The notes under the pieces were generated by a model, which had not been told where the DNA came from, made no database searches, and saw only the letters and a program-made list of their open reading frames with translations. This document shows positions 56,201-61,798 of a stretch of DNA of 64,000 bases, piece after piece. Origin of the DNA: Taeniopygia guttata (lineage: Eukaryota > Chordata > Aves > Passeriformes > Estrildidae); contig NC_133033.1 of NCBI RefSeq assembly GCF_048771995.1, positions 2,418,501 to 2,482,500 on the forward strand, read 5' to 3'. Made by a program: the position numbers and the translations under genes. Position 1 is the first letter of the stretch; each line of letters begins with the position of its first letter.

Positions 56201-59200
56201 TTTCTTTTATTTTTTTTAAAGTACACTTTCTTTTGCAAAATGAATTAATGCTCCATTAGCTGCAGATACCACAGTGATGAGCAAAACACCAAAGCCTACT
56301 TATATAAAAATAAACAGAGAACATCTAGGATTTCAGAAGAAACACCACTTTAAATCTTTCAAATTAAATAAAGTAACATGTCAGATTAACCAAATAGTAC
56401 TCTGGGAGTCAATGTCTATAAATCTGTGCTTTACTTTTTGCATTAGAGATTAGAAAAGAAAAACAAAGCCTGGACTAAGCAAAAGAAAGAAACTGATCTA
56501 AATCAACCTCAACTCTTCTTGAAATGTCTCTTTCCATAACTCCTTGGGAAGTCAGCAGAGCTCGGAGAAAGATAAAAACTTGCTGCAGGTATGAGGTCAG
56601 GTCAGCACACAAGTTCAGCCTTTGGAATAATCACACATTGCTTTATGGCAGATTTAATCACAGATCCCAAATGTACTGTTGCCTTCACCAACAGAAGTTC
56701 TGGTTTACAGTTTCATGCACTGAAGTAGCAGAAAGTACAAACTCACTGAAATCCGAGCTCTTGGGTTCAGAGGAAAAAATCTCCAGGATTGTTTGTTTCT
56801 CAAACTTTAATTTGCAGAAGAGAAACATTAGATATGGATATAAAAAAAACCAACCCACACTGTTTTTACTACGTGGCAGTAATGGAAATCCATAAAATTA
56901 GTATCATCTGATTTTTATGAAAATCAAGTTAAATGATACCCCAAAGCTAGTAAAAATACTGGCTTAGCTTTCTGTAATAATTATTTCTTTGTACAATGCA
57001 CTGGGTTCCTTCTTACCACAGGAATTGTAGCATTTCAAGATACAACCAGACTCTCTGAAACAATGGGGAAAGTTTCAAAGCCTTTTTTTTTTTATCAGTC
57101 AAATTTTATATACTGAAACCCCATAAAGTACACCAAACCCCCAAGTGACTAAAGCATGAGGAAAAAATTGGAGAGAAAAACTAATTAGAATGTGAATTTC
57201 CCTCACCAAAATTCTAGCTGGGCACATGTTGAAACATGTGCATCATCTAAAGTGATCAACAGAGCATAAAATCTGTAAGGACAGAAAATATCCTGCTCTG
57301 AGCTGGCAGCTGATCCCTGTGGCTCCCCACCTGGGGAGTGTGAAGAAAGGACATTGGGAAGCCACAGATCCCTCCTGCCCAGCAACCTCCCCCTGCTGCC
57401 AGCTTGGAAATCACCACCTAAACCCAACAAAGCACACCAAAAAAGGATTTGCTTCCTTCTGAAAGGACCAGAAGGACACTGGAGCACTGTGCCCAGAGAA
57501 GCTCCATCCCTGGAAGCGTCCCAGGCCAGGCTGGACAGGGCTTGGAGCACCCTGGGATAGTGGAAGGTGTCCATGCCCAGGGAAGGAGATGAAATTTAGG
57601 GTCCCTCCCGACCCAAACCATTCTGTGATTCTGTTCTGCGATCCCACAAATAAATTGAGAATTAAATGCCAATCCCCCACACCTTAGAACAGAAATGGCA
57701 TTGTGAGTTTGGCTGGGGAGCTCATTTACCTGCACAAAATACTGCTGTATCTATTATAGTATTACAGCATAACTTCTGTATGTCTAAGCACCTTAAAATA
57801 AAATAGCAATAAAAATGCATTTAGCACAAAAGCTCTCTGGCTTTGAGCTGTGACAAAAATGGCACAAAGAAATAAGATGTAATAATTGTCTCTCAGGCAA
57901 CAGTCCAGAATGGACAACAGGCAAACTTCTACAGTGATTTTTGACTCTTCAGAGTCAAAACAAAGGAGCTTTTACTCTTTCAAAAAGAGTACTCTTTTTT
58001 TATTCTGTGAGGTGCTGTGGCCACACAGAATAAAACACAGAAAGGGTTGGGTGGGAAAAGACCTTAAAGCTCAGCAGGGAAAACTCCACATCCAAACAAG
58101 CAGTTTCTTTCCAAATTCTGCCCCATCTTCAGCAAGAGAAGGGGAGCTGGCAGAACATGCCAACATCAGTAATTCAGCATTAGAGGGCTCTGAACAGCCT
58201 GGTTTATGAATAGAACTCAGCTGACTCTCTCCTAGGGAGATGGTAATAATAATAATAATAATGATAATGCTAATAATGGTAATAGCAGGGTGGATTATTC
58301 AGTGTGAACAGAAGCTCCTGGCAGGACAGGCCCATGCAGAGCTGGGAGCAGCAGGACTTGAGGCACAGGTACAGCTCCAGGTGAACCTGCTGAGGGCCAT
58401 GCTGGGCACAATCAGCCCCAGCACTGAGCCCAGCCTAACAAGACACAAAGCAGGGCAGACACCTGCACTAAACCAGCACGAGAGCCAGGCAGGAGCACCA
58501 CAGATGGTTCCTTTGCTTGGAAAAAGAACAGAAAAGCACAACTTGCGTCCTGTACAAAAATATTTTGCTGTGCAGGGACCAAATTCTGACCCAAGTGGTT
58601 TTCCCACATATATAAAAGTAGGATGAAAGGAACTTCTTTCCCCAAAAAGCTGTTTTCTCCAGCCACATAGCCATCCAAAATATATCACTGAAGAGGTATT
58701 AAAAAACAATGATCACATGAAGGTTTTTGTGCATTTCCCTCCATGTCAGGTTGTGAAAACAAGCCAGGATCATGCCCCCAAAAGGCTACTGTTGTTTGCA
58801 GAAGCTAAAAGTGAGCTGGTATTTCACTAGTTCAGTAACAAAAGATTTTATGAATAAGGAGCTGAGGCGGCCTGGCAGCATCCCACATCCTTCAATTGAA
58901 TCCAATCAAACTCCAGTTCAAAAGAAAAACGAACAGGTAACATCTATCTGTCTAAATGGCCATCCCATTAGCCTGAACTCCAGCAAAAGCCACAGGGAAT
59001 AATCTGCACACCCTGCAGTGGCATCCTCTGCTTTAATGGAGCATGACTGCCCAAATGGGGCATCCCAGGACAGCTCAGAAATGCCAGAGGCTTCCCAAGA
59101 TGTGAATCCCTTCTCTTGCTGAGGCATTTCAGTATTGAAATCTGAGGTGTAATTAAATATGCAGATGCAAATGTACCTTAAACATGCAGTTAGGTGAGAA

Positions 59201-61798
59201 CCAGATGTGAATTCTGTCATGTCACTGCACATGGCTAATGCACAACCCAGCCCTTTGTAATGCAGGATGTCTAATTTATCCTTTCCTGTAAGGAGTTGTA
59301 CTCCTGCTCACTTAAATTGGATTGCAAGGATTAACAAGGTAGTTACTAAAGCCTCCTTGAATTTTTATTTGAATCTGGGCATTTTTGAGATGGAGACTCT
59401 CACTTCCCTTCTACTGAAGGGAAAAAAAAGCCTATTTTATTTCCAACTTAACAGGGAGAGGAATGATGGCAACACCATCACTTTGGGAAATGCTCCTTAT
59501 AATGTGGCTCATCCATGCAAAACCCAGCCTTGAGGTACATGTGATTAATCCCAGATGGTGCCTCTTTCAAGTACTTAACTTTAGATGCTCTGCTCTACCA
59601 GAACTACCTGTGATATGCAGAGGAGAACAGAGCCATGAGTTCTTTCAACACACCCAAAATGTAACAATTTTCCTTTTTTTTTACCATTAGAATTCAGTGT
59701 CAGGGACAGAAAAAAACATCTCTCTGAAGGAGAAAGCAATTTTCCTACCCTACTCCATTATGGTCCAGACCTTCATACCTTTTCTCACACTTAAAATGAA
59801 ATCAACTTCAGATGATGGTGTTTCTATAGCCAAAAAAAAAAGTTATTTCTTGTACTATGTGTATTGAAATCCCCTAATTACAGAACTGTTAGACAATGAA
59901 AAATGCCTGGACAATTCTGAATATTCCCAGGGTACGCCCCAGGCAGCCAGACTGCTCTTTTTTGAGTCAAGAAATGTGAAAAAATAGGTTGTTTTCTGAT
60001 TGCACAGAGAGTTGCTGAAGGTTCAAAGCATCCCCACCCATGGAGAGCAGCAGGTCAGCAAATCCCTGCTCCTCAGTGAGAGTCTCTCTCCAAAAGGAAG
60101 ATCCCCAGGGATAGATGATTTTTTTTAAACCACTGAAGCAATCACCACGTGGGGAATCACTGCAGGTACCACAGCAAAATGTCATTTTGCAACAGCCCAA
60201 GAAGCAGATGAAGTGAAGGAAAAGCTGTGTTTTCAGGCTGAAGGTGAAGCAAGGAGACTGGAGAAAAAGTGAAGACAAAATGCTCCACTTGCTAACGAGC
60301 TCTCTTGCCTCGTGGGTGAACTCGTGCCAGACACAACTACAGAAAATAAGTATTTTAAGTTGCAACAGATCAAAACAGATTATAGCATGAAATTTATTTT
60401 CAGGATGGGGAATATCCCTGTCATCTGTAAAAACACATATGGCAACATTGAGGGGGTTTTGGCTTTTTTTTTAATGAAAAGTGTGAATTTCCCTGTAAAG
60501 CACACATGCACTCCAAGGATTGATTTACTGTCCCCTTCCTGCCTTTCAACAGCCCCTCCCCACGCAGAGCTTGTGAACATGCTGAGAGCACAGACTTTGC
60601 TGACAAGACATTGCTTTTCACAGGCCAGTGAGTTTTGTTTCACTGCAAACACATTTACCTGCCAAAGGCCAAGTTCTCAGTTGGCATAAATCAGCACAGC
60701 TCCTCGCTCAGCCACCTCATTCCACTTCCAGGCTTTATTTAAAGGTTCAAGATGCCTCTCCCTCCCTGCACACGCTAAAAGGAACAATACCTCGAGGAAC
60801 CCAGTCCCAAAGTGCATCTAGGAAAGAGTTTTACCTCAAGGAACTCATCCTCAAAGTGCATCCAGGGAAGAGTTTTATCTTGAGGAACTCATCCTCAAAG
60901 TGTATCCAGGGAAGAGCTCTACATCCAAGAGCTCATCCCCAAAGGAAGAGGGAAGAGTTTTACCTCCAGGAGCTCATCCCTAAAGTGCATCCAGGGAAGA
61001 GTTTTATCTCAAAGATTTCATCCTCAAGTATATCAAGAGAAGAGTTTTACCTCCAGGAACTCATCCCCAAAGTGCTTCCAGGGAAGAATTTTACCTCCAA
61101 GATTTGATCCCCAAAGAGTATCAAGGGAAGAGTTTTACCTCAAAGGTTTCATCCCCAAAGGAAGAGGGAAGAATTCTACCACGAGGATTTCCTCCCCAAA
61201 ATTCATCCAGGGAAGAATTTTACCTCAAGGAACTGATCCCCAAAGTGCATCCAGGGAAGAGTTTTAGCTCGAGAAATTAACCCCCAAAATGCACCCATGG
61301 AAGAGTTTTACCTCCAGGAGCTCATCCCCAAAGGAAGAGGGAAGAATTTTACCATGAGGATTTCATCCCCAAAATGCATCCATGGAAGAGTTTTACCTCC
61401 AGAAGCTCATCCCCAAAGGAAGATGGAAGAGTTTTATCTCCAGGAGCTCATCCCCAAAGGAAAAGGGAATAGTTTTACCTCCAGGAGCTCATCACCAAAG
61501 GAAAAGGGAAGAATTTTATCTCCAGGAGCTCATCCCCAAAGGAAGAGGGAAGAGTTTTACCTCCAGGAGCTCATCCCCAAAGGAAAAGGGAAGAGTTTTA
61601 CCTCCAGGAGCTCATCCCCGATGTGCATCCGCCCGTCCCGTCCCGCGGGGCCGTCAGGATTGATCCCAACCACGAAGATGCTCATCCTGGAGCGGTCCTT
61701 GTTGCCAGCCAGGCTGAGCCCCAGCCCATTCTTGTCTTTCTCCAGCTCAATAATGTGCAATTCTCCCGGGAGATCTCCATATCTCTGCCTGATTTTTT
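8152..61798 (-). CDS. PATJ: PATJ (INADL), 3' half, 18 coding exons, PDZ6-PDZ10
   Basis: PATJ is a cytoplasmic multi-PDZ scaffold of tight junctions. With PALS1 and CRB proteins it forms the Crumbs polarity complex, and its PDZ domains bind C-terminal tails of junction proteins. Eighteen exons on the minus strand join with matching phases into 660 residues plus stop, with no internal stop. Five PDZ domains are visible with carboxylate loops [32 protein letters not shown] and GLGFSIVG. The protein ends TVTLTVLS. Its wording matches human PATJ ([31 protein letters not shown]) better than the paralogue MPDZ, whose tail I recall as ending TLMVLS. Each junction uses GT-AG. The L27 domain and PDZ1-5 lie right of the window. 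The KANK4 neighbour supports the identification. Coordinates give the span; the exons are listed separately. Confidence 0.95.
8299..9428 (-). other. PATJ intron within PDZ10
   Basis: About 1.1 kb. It holds a CR1 tail at about 8640-8862 and, next to the terminal exon, CpG-rich sequence to about 8440. Confidence 0.8.
8640..8862 (+). mobile_element. CR1 LINE 3' fragment
   Basis: Contains the CR1 phrases GAGTCCCATCCTTGGAGGGA, TGTGGATGTGGCACTTGGGG and a decayed tail TTTTTCCAGCCTAAAA. It is inserted antisense to PATJ. Confidence 0.8.
9429..9552 (-). CDS. PATJ: PATJ exon, first half of PDZ10
   Basis: Acceptor GTTTTCAG|A, donor GCCAAG|GTATCT. The first base completes a GA|A codon from the previous exon, then 41 codons follow. 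It holds [20 protein letters not shown], the first strand and carboxylate loop of PDZ10, then [14 protein letters not shown]. Identical or nearly identical wording occurs in mammalian PATJ. Confidence 0.95.
9553..11042 (-). other. PATJ intron
   Basis: About 1.5 kb with one CR1 tail at about 9965-10124. The remainder is AT-rich unique sequence. Confidence 0.8.
9965..10124 (+). mobile_element. CR1 LINE tail fragment
   Basis: Shows GGCACAGCTGCCCAGGGCAG, TGTGGATGTGGCACTTGGGG and GGCTTTTCCAACCTAAACCA, the canonical CR1 3' end. It is antisense to PATJ. Confidence 0.85.
11043..11146 (-). CDS. PATJ: PATJ exon, PDZ9-PDZ10 linker
   Basis: Acceptor TTGCCCAG|GTG, donor CCCGA|GTAAGT. It has 34 codons plus two bases. 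The peptide starts [20 protein letters not shown], which closes the last strand of PDZ9 and begins a Ser/Pro/Glu linker ending [16 protein letters not shown] is a PATJ signature. Confidence 0.93.
11201..11615 (-). mobile_element. CR1 LINE 3' fragment with terminal octamer repeats
   Basis: Begins with three tandem TCACAGAA units, the reverse complement of the CR1 terminal microsatellite. It continues AGACCTCCAAGATCATCAAG, and further on CCTCCTCTTCTCCAGGCTGA. About 400 bases are preserved, so this is one of the longer CR1 copies here and lies in the same orientation as PATJ. Confidence 0.9.
12097..12325 (+). mobile_element. CR1 LINE internal fragment
   Basis: Starts TCTCTAGGCTGGGAGAGCTG and continues through AGGGCTCCAGGAGAGCTGGA and GACACAGGGAATGGCTCCCA. 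The usual CR1 tail is missing, so the copy is truncated at its 3' side. The preceding 36 bases carry a small duplication of TTTCTATGGAAA. Confidence 0.8.
14864..14968 (-). CDS. PATJ: PATJ exon, second half of PDZ9
   Basis: Acceptor CTTTCAG|GTT, donor CTGCAG|GTATGG, 35 codons in phase 0. It encodes [20 protein letters not shown], with alpha-B His, then [15 protein letters not shown]. Closely matches mammalian PATJ. Confidence 0.95.
14969..15875 (-). other. PATJ intron within PDZ9
   Basis: About 0.9 kb of unique sequence. There is a T-rich tract at about 15713-15745. No repeat family or exon is recognised. Confidence 0.8.
15876..15998 (-). CDS. PATJ: PATJ exon, first half of PDZ9
   Basis: Acceptor CTGTTCCAG|GGC, donor CTCAGA|GTGAGT, 41 codons in phase 0. 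It has [20 protein letters not shown], the ALGI carboxylate loop, then [18 protein letters not shown]. The loop has Ala-Leu-Gly-Ile in place of Gly-Leu-Gly-Phe, as in the human domain. Confidence 0.95.
15999..16258 (-). other. Short PATJ intron
   Basis: Only 260 bases separate a 38-base exon from its downstream partner. No repeat is seen. Confidence 0.85.
16259..16296 (-). CDS. PATJ: PATJ 38-base exon opening PDZ9
   Basis: Acceptor ATTAGTAG|GAG, donor ACAAGG|GTCAGT. Two bases finish a G|GA codon and twelve codons follow, [12 protein letters not shown], the first strand of PDZ9. The exon is too short to stand out as an open frame. It was found by following phase and the PATJ wording PRTVEI. 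A nearby alternative acceptor (TTAG four bases upstream) would break the phase. Confidence 0.9.
16456..16491 (+). repeat. (GAG)n microsatellite
   Basis: About eleven GAG triplets followed by GAAGAA. It lies 160 bases upstream of the 38-base PDZ9 exon in the sense of the gene and reads CTC on the RNA strand. Confidence 0.95.
16783..17028 (+). repeat. Polypurine tract with 12-bp tandem units
   Basis: The first 80 bases are tandem GGGGAAGGAAAA units. The rest is irregular A/G sequence with only a few T or C interruptions (GTAATAAAGG, AAGGCGAAG, GGAACAGGG). Mirror symmetry of the units makes triplex formation possible. On the PATJ RNA strand it is a C/U-rich stretch. Confidence 0.9.
17927..17978 (-). 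CDS. PATJ: PATJ exon, PDZ8-PDZ9 linker
   Basis: Acceptor CCTTGCAG|AAC, donor AACTCAG|GTACAA. There are 17 codons, [17 protein letters not shown], plus one base that makes the Gly codon with the 38-base exon. It aligns with the human PATJ linker form NLVGTKRVSDPSQKNSG as I remember it. Ser/Thr-rich and probably unstructured. Confidence 0.88.
18210..18365 (+). mobile_element. CR1 LINE tail fragment
   Basis: Contains CACCATCCCTGGAGGGATTT, GTGTGGACGTGGCACT and a TTGGATTTGATGGTCTCGGA tail. The final octamer is decayed. Antisense to PATJ. Confidence 0.8.
18760..19075 (-). mobile_element. Probable LTR-retroelement fragment
   Basis: A GC-rich block whose minus strand carries AATAAATCCCGAATTTATTC followed by TGTGACTCTGCCC, like an LTR poly(A) region. 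The phrases ATTGGCACCTTGGAGTTCAT and CACGAGCGCTCCCGGGGGC seem familiar from songbird LTR copies. No matching second LTR, coding region or clear ends are visible. The family is not assigned. Confidence 0.4.
21033..21119 (-). CDS. PATJ: PATJ exon, end of PDZ8 and linker
   Basis: Acceptor TTTCCAAG|TGT, donor GGTCAG|GTTAGT, 29 codons in phase 0. It has [18 protein letters not shown], the last strand of PDZ8 plus the conserved PATJ extension, then a Ser-rich linker ending PNGQ. The acceptor is AAG, a weaker variant, with a long T tract before it. Confidence 0.93.
21120..22178 (-). other. PATJ intron within PDZ8
   Basis: About 1.06 kb of unique sequence with no recognised repeat beyond the T-rich acceptor tract. 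Confidence 0.8.
22179..22326 (-). CDS. PATJ: PATJ exon, core of PDZ8
   Basis: Acceptor ATTGATAG|A, donor CTTAAG|GTGAGT. One base closes the Arg codon of the preceding exon, then 49 codons follow. It contains [20 protein letters not shown], then [20 protein letters not shown] and [10 protein letters not shown]. The alpha-B first position is Gln, where the other four PDZ domains here have His. Confidence 0.95.
22636..22715 (+). mobile_element. CR1 LINE tail fragment
   Basis: GGTTGGACTCAATGATCTTG followed by a GGTTCTGTGACTGAG remnant of the terminal octamers. Only about 80 bases remain. Confidence 0.75.
23255..23555 (+). mobile_element. CR1 LINE 3' fragment
   Basis: About 300 bases run from TATTGCTCTCTACAACTCCC through AGGAAACAGCCTCAAGTTGT and AAGAATTTCTTCATGCAAAG to GGTTGGACTTGATCACTTTG and a GGTTCTGTAT tail. 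A fairly complete CR1 3' end, antisense to PATJ. Confidence 0.92.
24063..24256 (-). CDS. PATJ: PATJ exon, end of PDZ7 and start of PDZ8
   Basis: Acceptor TATTCCAG|GTG, donor GGGAAACG|GTAAGA, 64 codons plus two bases. [20 protein letters not shown] and [16 protein letters not shown] close PDZ7. [20 protein letters not shown] then opens PDZ8 with its GLGL loop. The two PDZ domains are almost back to back, as in mammalian PATJ, so they probably pack as a tandem. Confidence 0.96.
24257..26215 (-). other. PATJ intron within PDZ7
   Basis: About 2 kb, AT-rich. It holds a degenerate GGGATGCTGGCA-type tandem repeat at about 25753-25848. No other element is recognised. Confidence 0.8.
25753..25848 (+). 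repeat. Degenerate short tandem repeat
   Basis: Seven or eight irregular units based on GGGATGCTGG, with gca, tgtg or taaca spacers. GC-rich relative to its surroundings. Confidence 0.75.
26216..26299 (-). CDS. PATJ: PATJ exon, middle of PDZ7
   Basis: Acceptor CCCACAG|GAT, donor CTGGAG|GTAAAT, 28 codons in phase 0. Encodes [20 protein letters not shown] then AGDQILE. Almost identical to the human form as remembered. Confidence 0.96.
29821..30469 (+). mobile_element. Probable solo LTR of an endogenous retrovirus
   Basis: About 650 bases that start TGTAGGG and end TTTCTACA. A poly(A) signal (AATAAA at 30390-30395) is followed by CTTGAAACCAGCACAG and CTTCTTTGGCAGAGGGGCTG, an R/U5-like layout. 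The phrase set is familiar from songbird LTRs; I do not assign a family. No internal region or second LTR is present, so it is most likely a solo LTR left by recombination. Target-site duplications could not be matched at these ends, so the boundaries are uncertain. It lies antisense to PATJ. Confidence 0.6.
33060..33087. repeat. A-rich tract
   Basis: A run of A interrupted by G and ending in GAGAGAGAG. No element body is recognised beside it. Confidence 0.9.
33741..33760 (+). repeat. (CAG)n microsatellite
   Basis: Seven CAG units in non-coding intron sequence, CTG on the RNA strand of PATJ. Confidence 0.95.
34125..34161 (+). repeat. Short tandem duplication
   Basis: Two adjacent copies of AGCCCTCACAGGGTAATT and a third partial CTCACAG. 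A local 19-bp duplication in unique intron sequence. Confidence 0.85.
35177..35275 (-). mobile_element. CR1 LINE tail fragment
   Basis: Reverse complement of the CR1 end: GTCATGGGATGGTTTGGGCT, then ATCCCGTTCCATCTCTGCCA and CTAGGCCAGGCTG. Same orientation as PATJ. Confidence 0.8.
36702..36768. repeat. A-rich tract
   Basis: Poly(A) runs broken by CC, CACC and G. It lies about 40 bases before a CR1 tail and may mark an insertion boundary. Confidence 0.9.
36808..36894 (+). mobile_element. CR1 LINE tail fragment
   Basis: CCCTGCCCATGGCAGGGGGT, then AAGGTTTCCAACCCAAAC and GGATTCTGTGATCC. Only the extreme 3' end remains. Confidence 0.82.
38619..38752 (-). CDS. PATJ: PATJ exon, linker and start of PDZ7
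   Basis: Acceptor GTTCTCAG|GT, donor CCACTG|GTGAGT. Two bases complete a Gly codon, then 44 codons. A proline-rich linker ([17 protein letters not shown]) leads to [20 protein letters not shown] and KDTPL, the opening strand and loop of PDZ7. The [14 protein letters not shown] wording is specific to PATJ. Confidence 0.96.
38753..39320 (-). other. PATJ intron
   Basis: 568 bases, unique and AT-rich. Nothing else is seen. Confidence 0.85.
39321..39438 (-). CDS. PATJ: PATJ exon, PDZ6-PDZ7 linker
   Basis: Acceptor GCTTTTAG|GTC, donor AGCCGTG|GTAGGA. It has 39 codons plus one base. It begins [20 protein letters not shown] and continues with a Pro/Glu-rich stretch. The order SQ-K-Q, VS-SSQE-P-L-PA matches the corresponding human linker. 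No fold expected. Confidence 0.9.
39439..39745 (-). other. Short PATJ intron
   Basis: 307 bases between the candidate cassette exon and the next exon. Nothing else is seen. Confidence 0.8.
39746..39817 (-). CDS. PATJ: PATJ candidate cassette exon (24 residues)
   Basis: Acceptor CTTTTTAG|GAT, donor GAAAAT|GTATGT, 24 codons in phase 0 at both ends. The peptide is very acidic: [20 protein letters not shown]. The upstream exon ends SNKA and the downstream one starts VLSQIKQ, which together already match the human run with nothing between. This exon may therefore be optional or bird-specific. The open frame and both splice sites support it as real, but there is no direct expression evidence here. 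Confidence 0.7.
39818..43493 (-). other. PATJ intron
   Basis: About 3.7 kb, AT-rich unique sequence with one CR1 piece at about 39930-40005. No further exon was found. Confidence 0.8.
39930..40005 (+). mobile_element. CR1 LINE internal fragment
   Basis: GGGACAGGACACAGGGAATG, GCTTCCAGAGGGCAGGGATG and GATATTGGGCAGGAATTCCC, the internal part of the same CR1 type as at 12097. No tail. Confidence 0.75.
43494..43586 (-). CDS. PATJ: PATJ exon, PDZ6-PDZ7 linker
   Basis: Acceptor TTCTCCCAG|GAC, donor AAAGCT|GTGAGT, 31 codons in phase 0. Contains [15 protein letters not shown], matching the human GTEPISSEEDGSLEV pattern, then LTDEESNKA. Acidic and probably disordered. Confidence 0.92.
43587..45920 (-). 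other. PATJ intron
   Basis: About 2.3 kb. It has a poly(A) tract at 44190-44207 and a CpG-containing patch near 45230. A possible LTR poly(A)-like motif at 45280-45310 is too weak to call. Confidence 0.75.
45921..45993 (-). CDS. PATJ: PATJ exon, linker after PDZ6
   Basis: Acceptor TTGTGCAG|A, donor ATTGAG|GTAAGG. One base completes an Arg codon, then 24 codons: [19 protein letters not shown] and [18 protein letters not shown] is a conserved PATJ motif after PDZ6. Confidence 0.95.
46767..47075 (-). mobile_element. CR1 LINE 3' fragment
   Basis: Starts ATCACAGAATCACAAAATTA (reverse complement of CR1 terminal octamers), then CACCCCTGCCATGGAAGGGA, GGGAGGAATTTCTTCCCAAA and CAAAGTCCCTTCTCCAGCC. 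Same orientation as PATJ, about 300 bases preserved. Confidence 0.92.
49151..49354. repeat. Direct duplication, period about 130 bp
   Basis: The block GTAAGGTGACACCAGGAGAT followed by AAAGTCTTGCAGATTAT occurs at about 49181-49217. A near copy, GTAAGGTGACACCAGGACAT, occurs at about 49310-49347. Homology extends left to a shared TAGAACA and AATAAATGT. The spacer holds a further TAGTGCAAATAAA pair. Confidence 0.85.
49905..50217. repeat. AT-rich minisatellite, about 34-bp unit
   Basis: Seven or so units built from TAATTATTATAGGAATAATC and TCTAATAATTTTC. Units vary by single bases (aaat for ggaat, gatt for tatt). The left end grades into irregular A/T sequence. Base composition is nearly pure A/T. 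Confidence 0.9.
51478..51536 (+). mobile_element. CR1 LINE extreme 3' end
   Basis: AAGGTCCCTTCCAACCCAAA followed by CCATTCTGTGATTCTCTGA. Only about 60 bases remain. Confidence 0.85.
52618..52657. repeat. 20-bp tandem duplication
   Basis: AAGGACACACCAAGGATC occurs twice in a row with one or two differing bases at the join. Confidence 0.85.
53909..54000 (-). CDS. PATJ: PATJ exon, second half of PDZ6
   Basis: Acceptor TTTAACAG|ATA, donor TTCATACG|GTAAGA, 30 codons plus two bases. [20 protein letters not shown], with alpha-B His, then [10 protein letters not shown]. It matches the human sequence at every residue I recall. Confidence 0.97.
54655..55240 (+). mobile_element. CR1 LINE 3' fragment with internal expansion
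   Basis: Runs from GGGCTGGAGCATGTCCAGGA through CTCAGCCTGGAGCAAAGGAG, CACAGAAAGGGTTGTCCAG and TGTGGATGTGGCACTTGGGG to a CCAACCTAAATAATCCTATG tail. It is the longest CR1 copy in the window. Its length is inflated by the 31-bp tandem repeat at 54689-54905. Antisense to PATJ. Confidence 0.92.
54689..54905 (+). repeat. 31-bp minisatellite inside a CR1 copy
   Basis: Six clear units and one degenerate leading unit of GGAAGGGGCTGGAGAATCC plus CTGAGGGAGCCG. Units differ at gaatcc/ggatcc and ccg/ctg. The leading unit keeps the normal CR1 wording GGTCTGGAGCAGCTGAGG, so the array grew from the element's own sequence. Confidence 0.92.
57480..57636 (+). mobile_element. CR1 LINE tail fragment
   Basis: CATCCCTGGAAGCGTCCCAG, GGCCAGGCTGGACAGGGCTT, then GGGTCCCTCCCGACCCAAAC and CCATTCTGTGATTCTG. 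Antisense to PATJ. Confidence 0.9.
58023..58078 (-). mobile_element. CR1 LINE trace (weak)
   Basis: CACAGAAAGGGTTGGGTGGG then AAAAGACCTTAAAGCTCA, like the reverse complement of a CR1 end. Too short to be certain. Confidence 0.5.
58243..58278 (+). repeat. (TAA)n microsatellite
   Basis: Six TAA units, then degenerate TGATAATGCTAATAATGG. Short and non-coding. Confidence 0.9.
60781..61601 (-). repeat. Tandem array of 41/44-bp units copied from an exon end and its splice donor
   Basis: Nineteen units lie head to tail downstream (in gene sense) of the PDZ6 exon. The T4 landmark TTTT(A)CC falls near 60785, 60829, 60873, 60917, 60958, 61002, 61045, 61089, 61133, 61174, 61218, 61262, 61306, 61347, 61391, 61432, 61473, 61514 and 61555, and the genuine junction has it at 61596. 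Spacings are 41 or 44 (one 43). On the gene strand each unit contains GGGGATGAGCTCCTGGAG followed by GTAAAACTCTTCC, the last 18 exon bases plus the donor. The 44-bp type also has GGATGCACTTT, which resembles exon sequence further upstream (CGGATGCACATC). About eleven units keep GAGGTA, two keep an altered GGTA, and six have lost the donor. Open frames on the plus strand here are artefacts of the repeat. Confidence 0.95.
61602..61798 (-). CDS. PATJ: PATJ exon, first half of PDZ6
   Basis: Acceptor CCTCCCCAG|AA, donor CTGGAG|GTAAAA. Two bases complete a codon from an exon outside the window, then 65 codons. [40 protein letters not shown], then [20 protein letters not shown] and DELLE. This is the start of PDZ6, close to identical to human apart from substitutions such as PDGPAGRDG. 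It is the first PATJ exon in the window. Its 3' end is the source of the adjoining tandem array. Confidence 0.97.

Larger units (their letters stand above)
54001..61601 (-). other. PATJ intron within PDZ6 (7.6 kb)
   Basis: Next to its 5' splice site (61601) it carries the junction-derived tandem array at 60781-61601. It also holds antisense CR1 copies at 54655-55240 and 57480-57636, a weak CR1 trace at 58023-58078 and a TAA microsatellite at 58243-58278. The rest is AT-rich unique sequence. Confidence 0.85.

Noticed and set aside
60628..61107. 159-codon plus-strand frame with repeated peptides
   Set aside because: Also generated by the tandem array; no splice or start context.
8152..61798. 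MPDZ (MUPP1) as the identity of the large gene
   Set aside because: MPDZ has a similar C-terminal half, but the ends [19 protein letters not shown] and [10 protein letters not shown] and the KANK4 neighbour favour PATJ.
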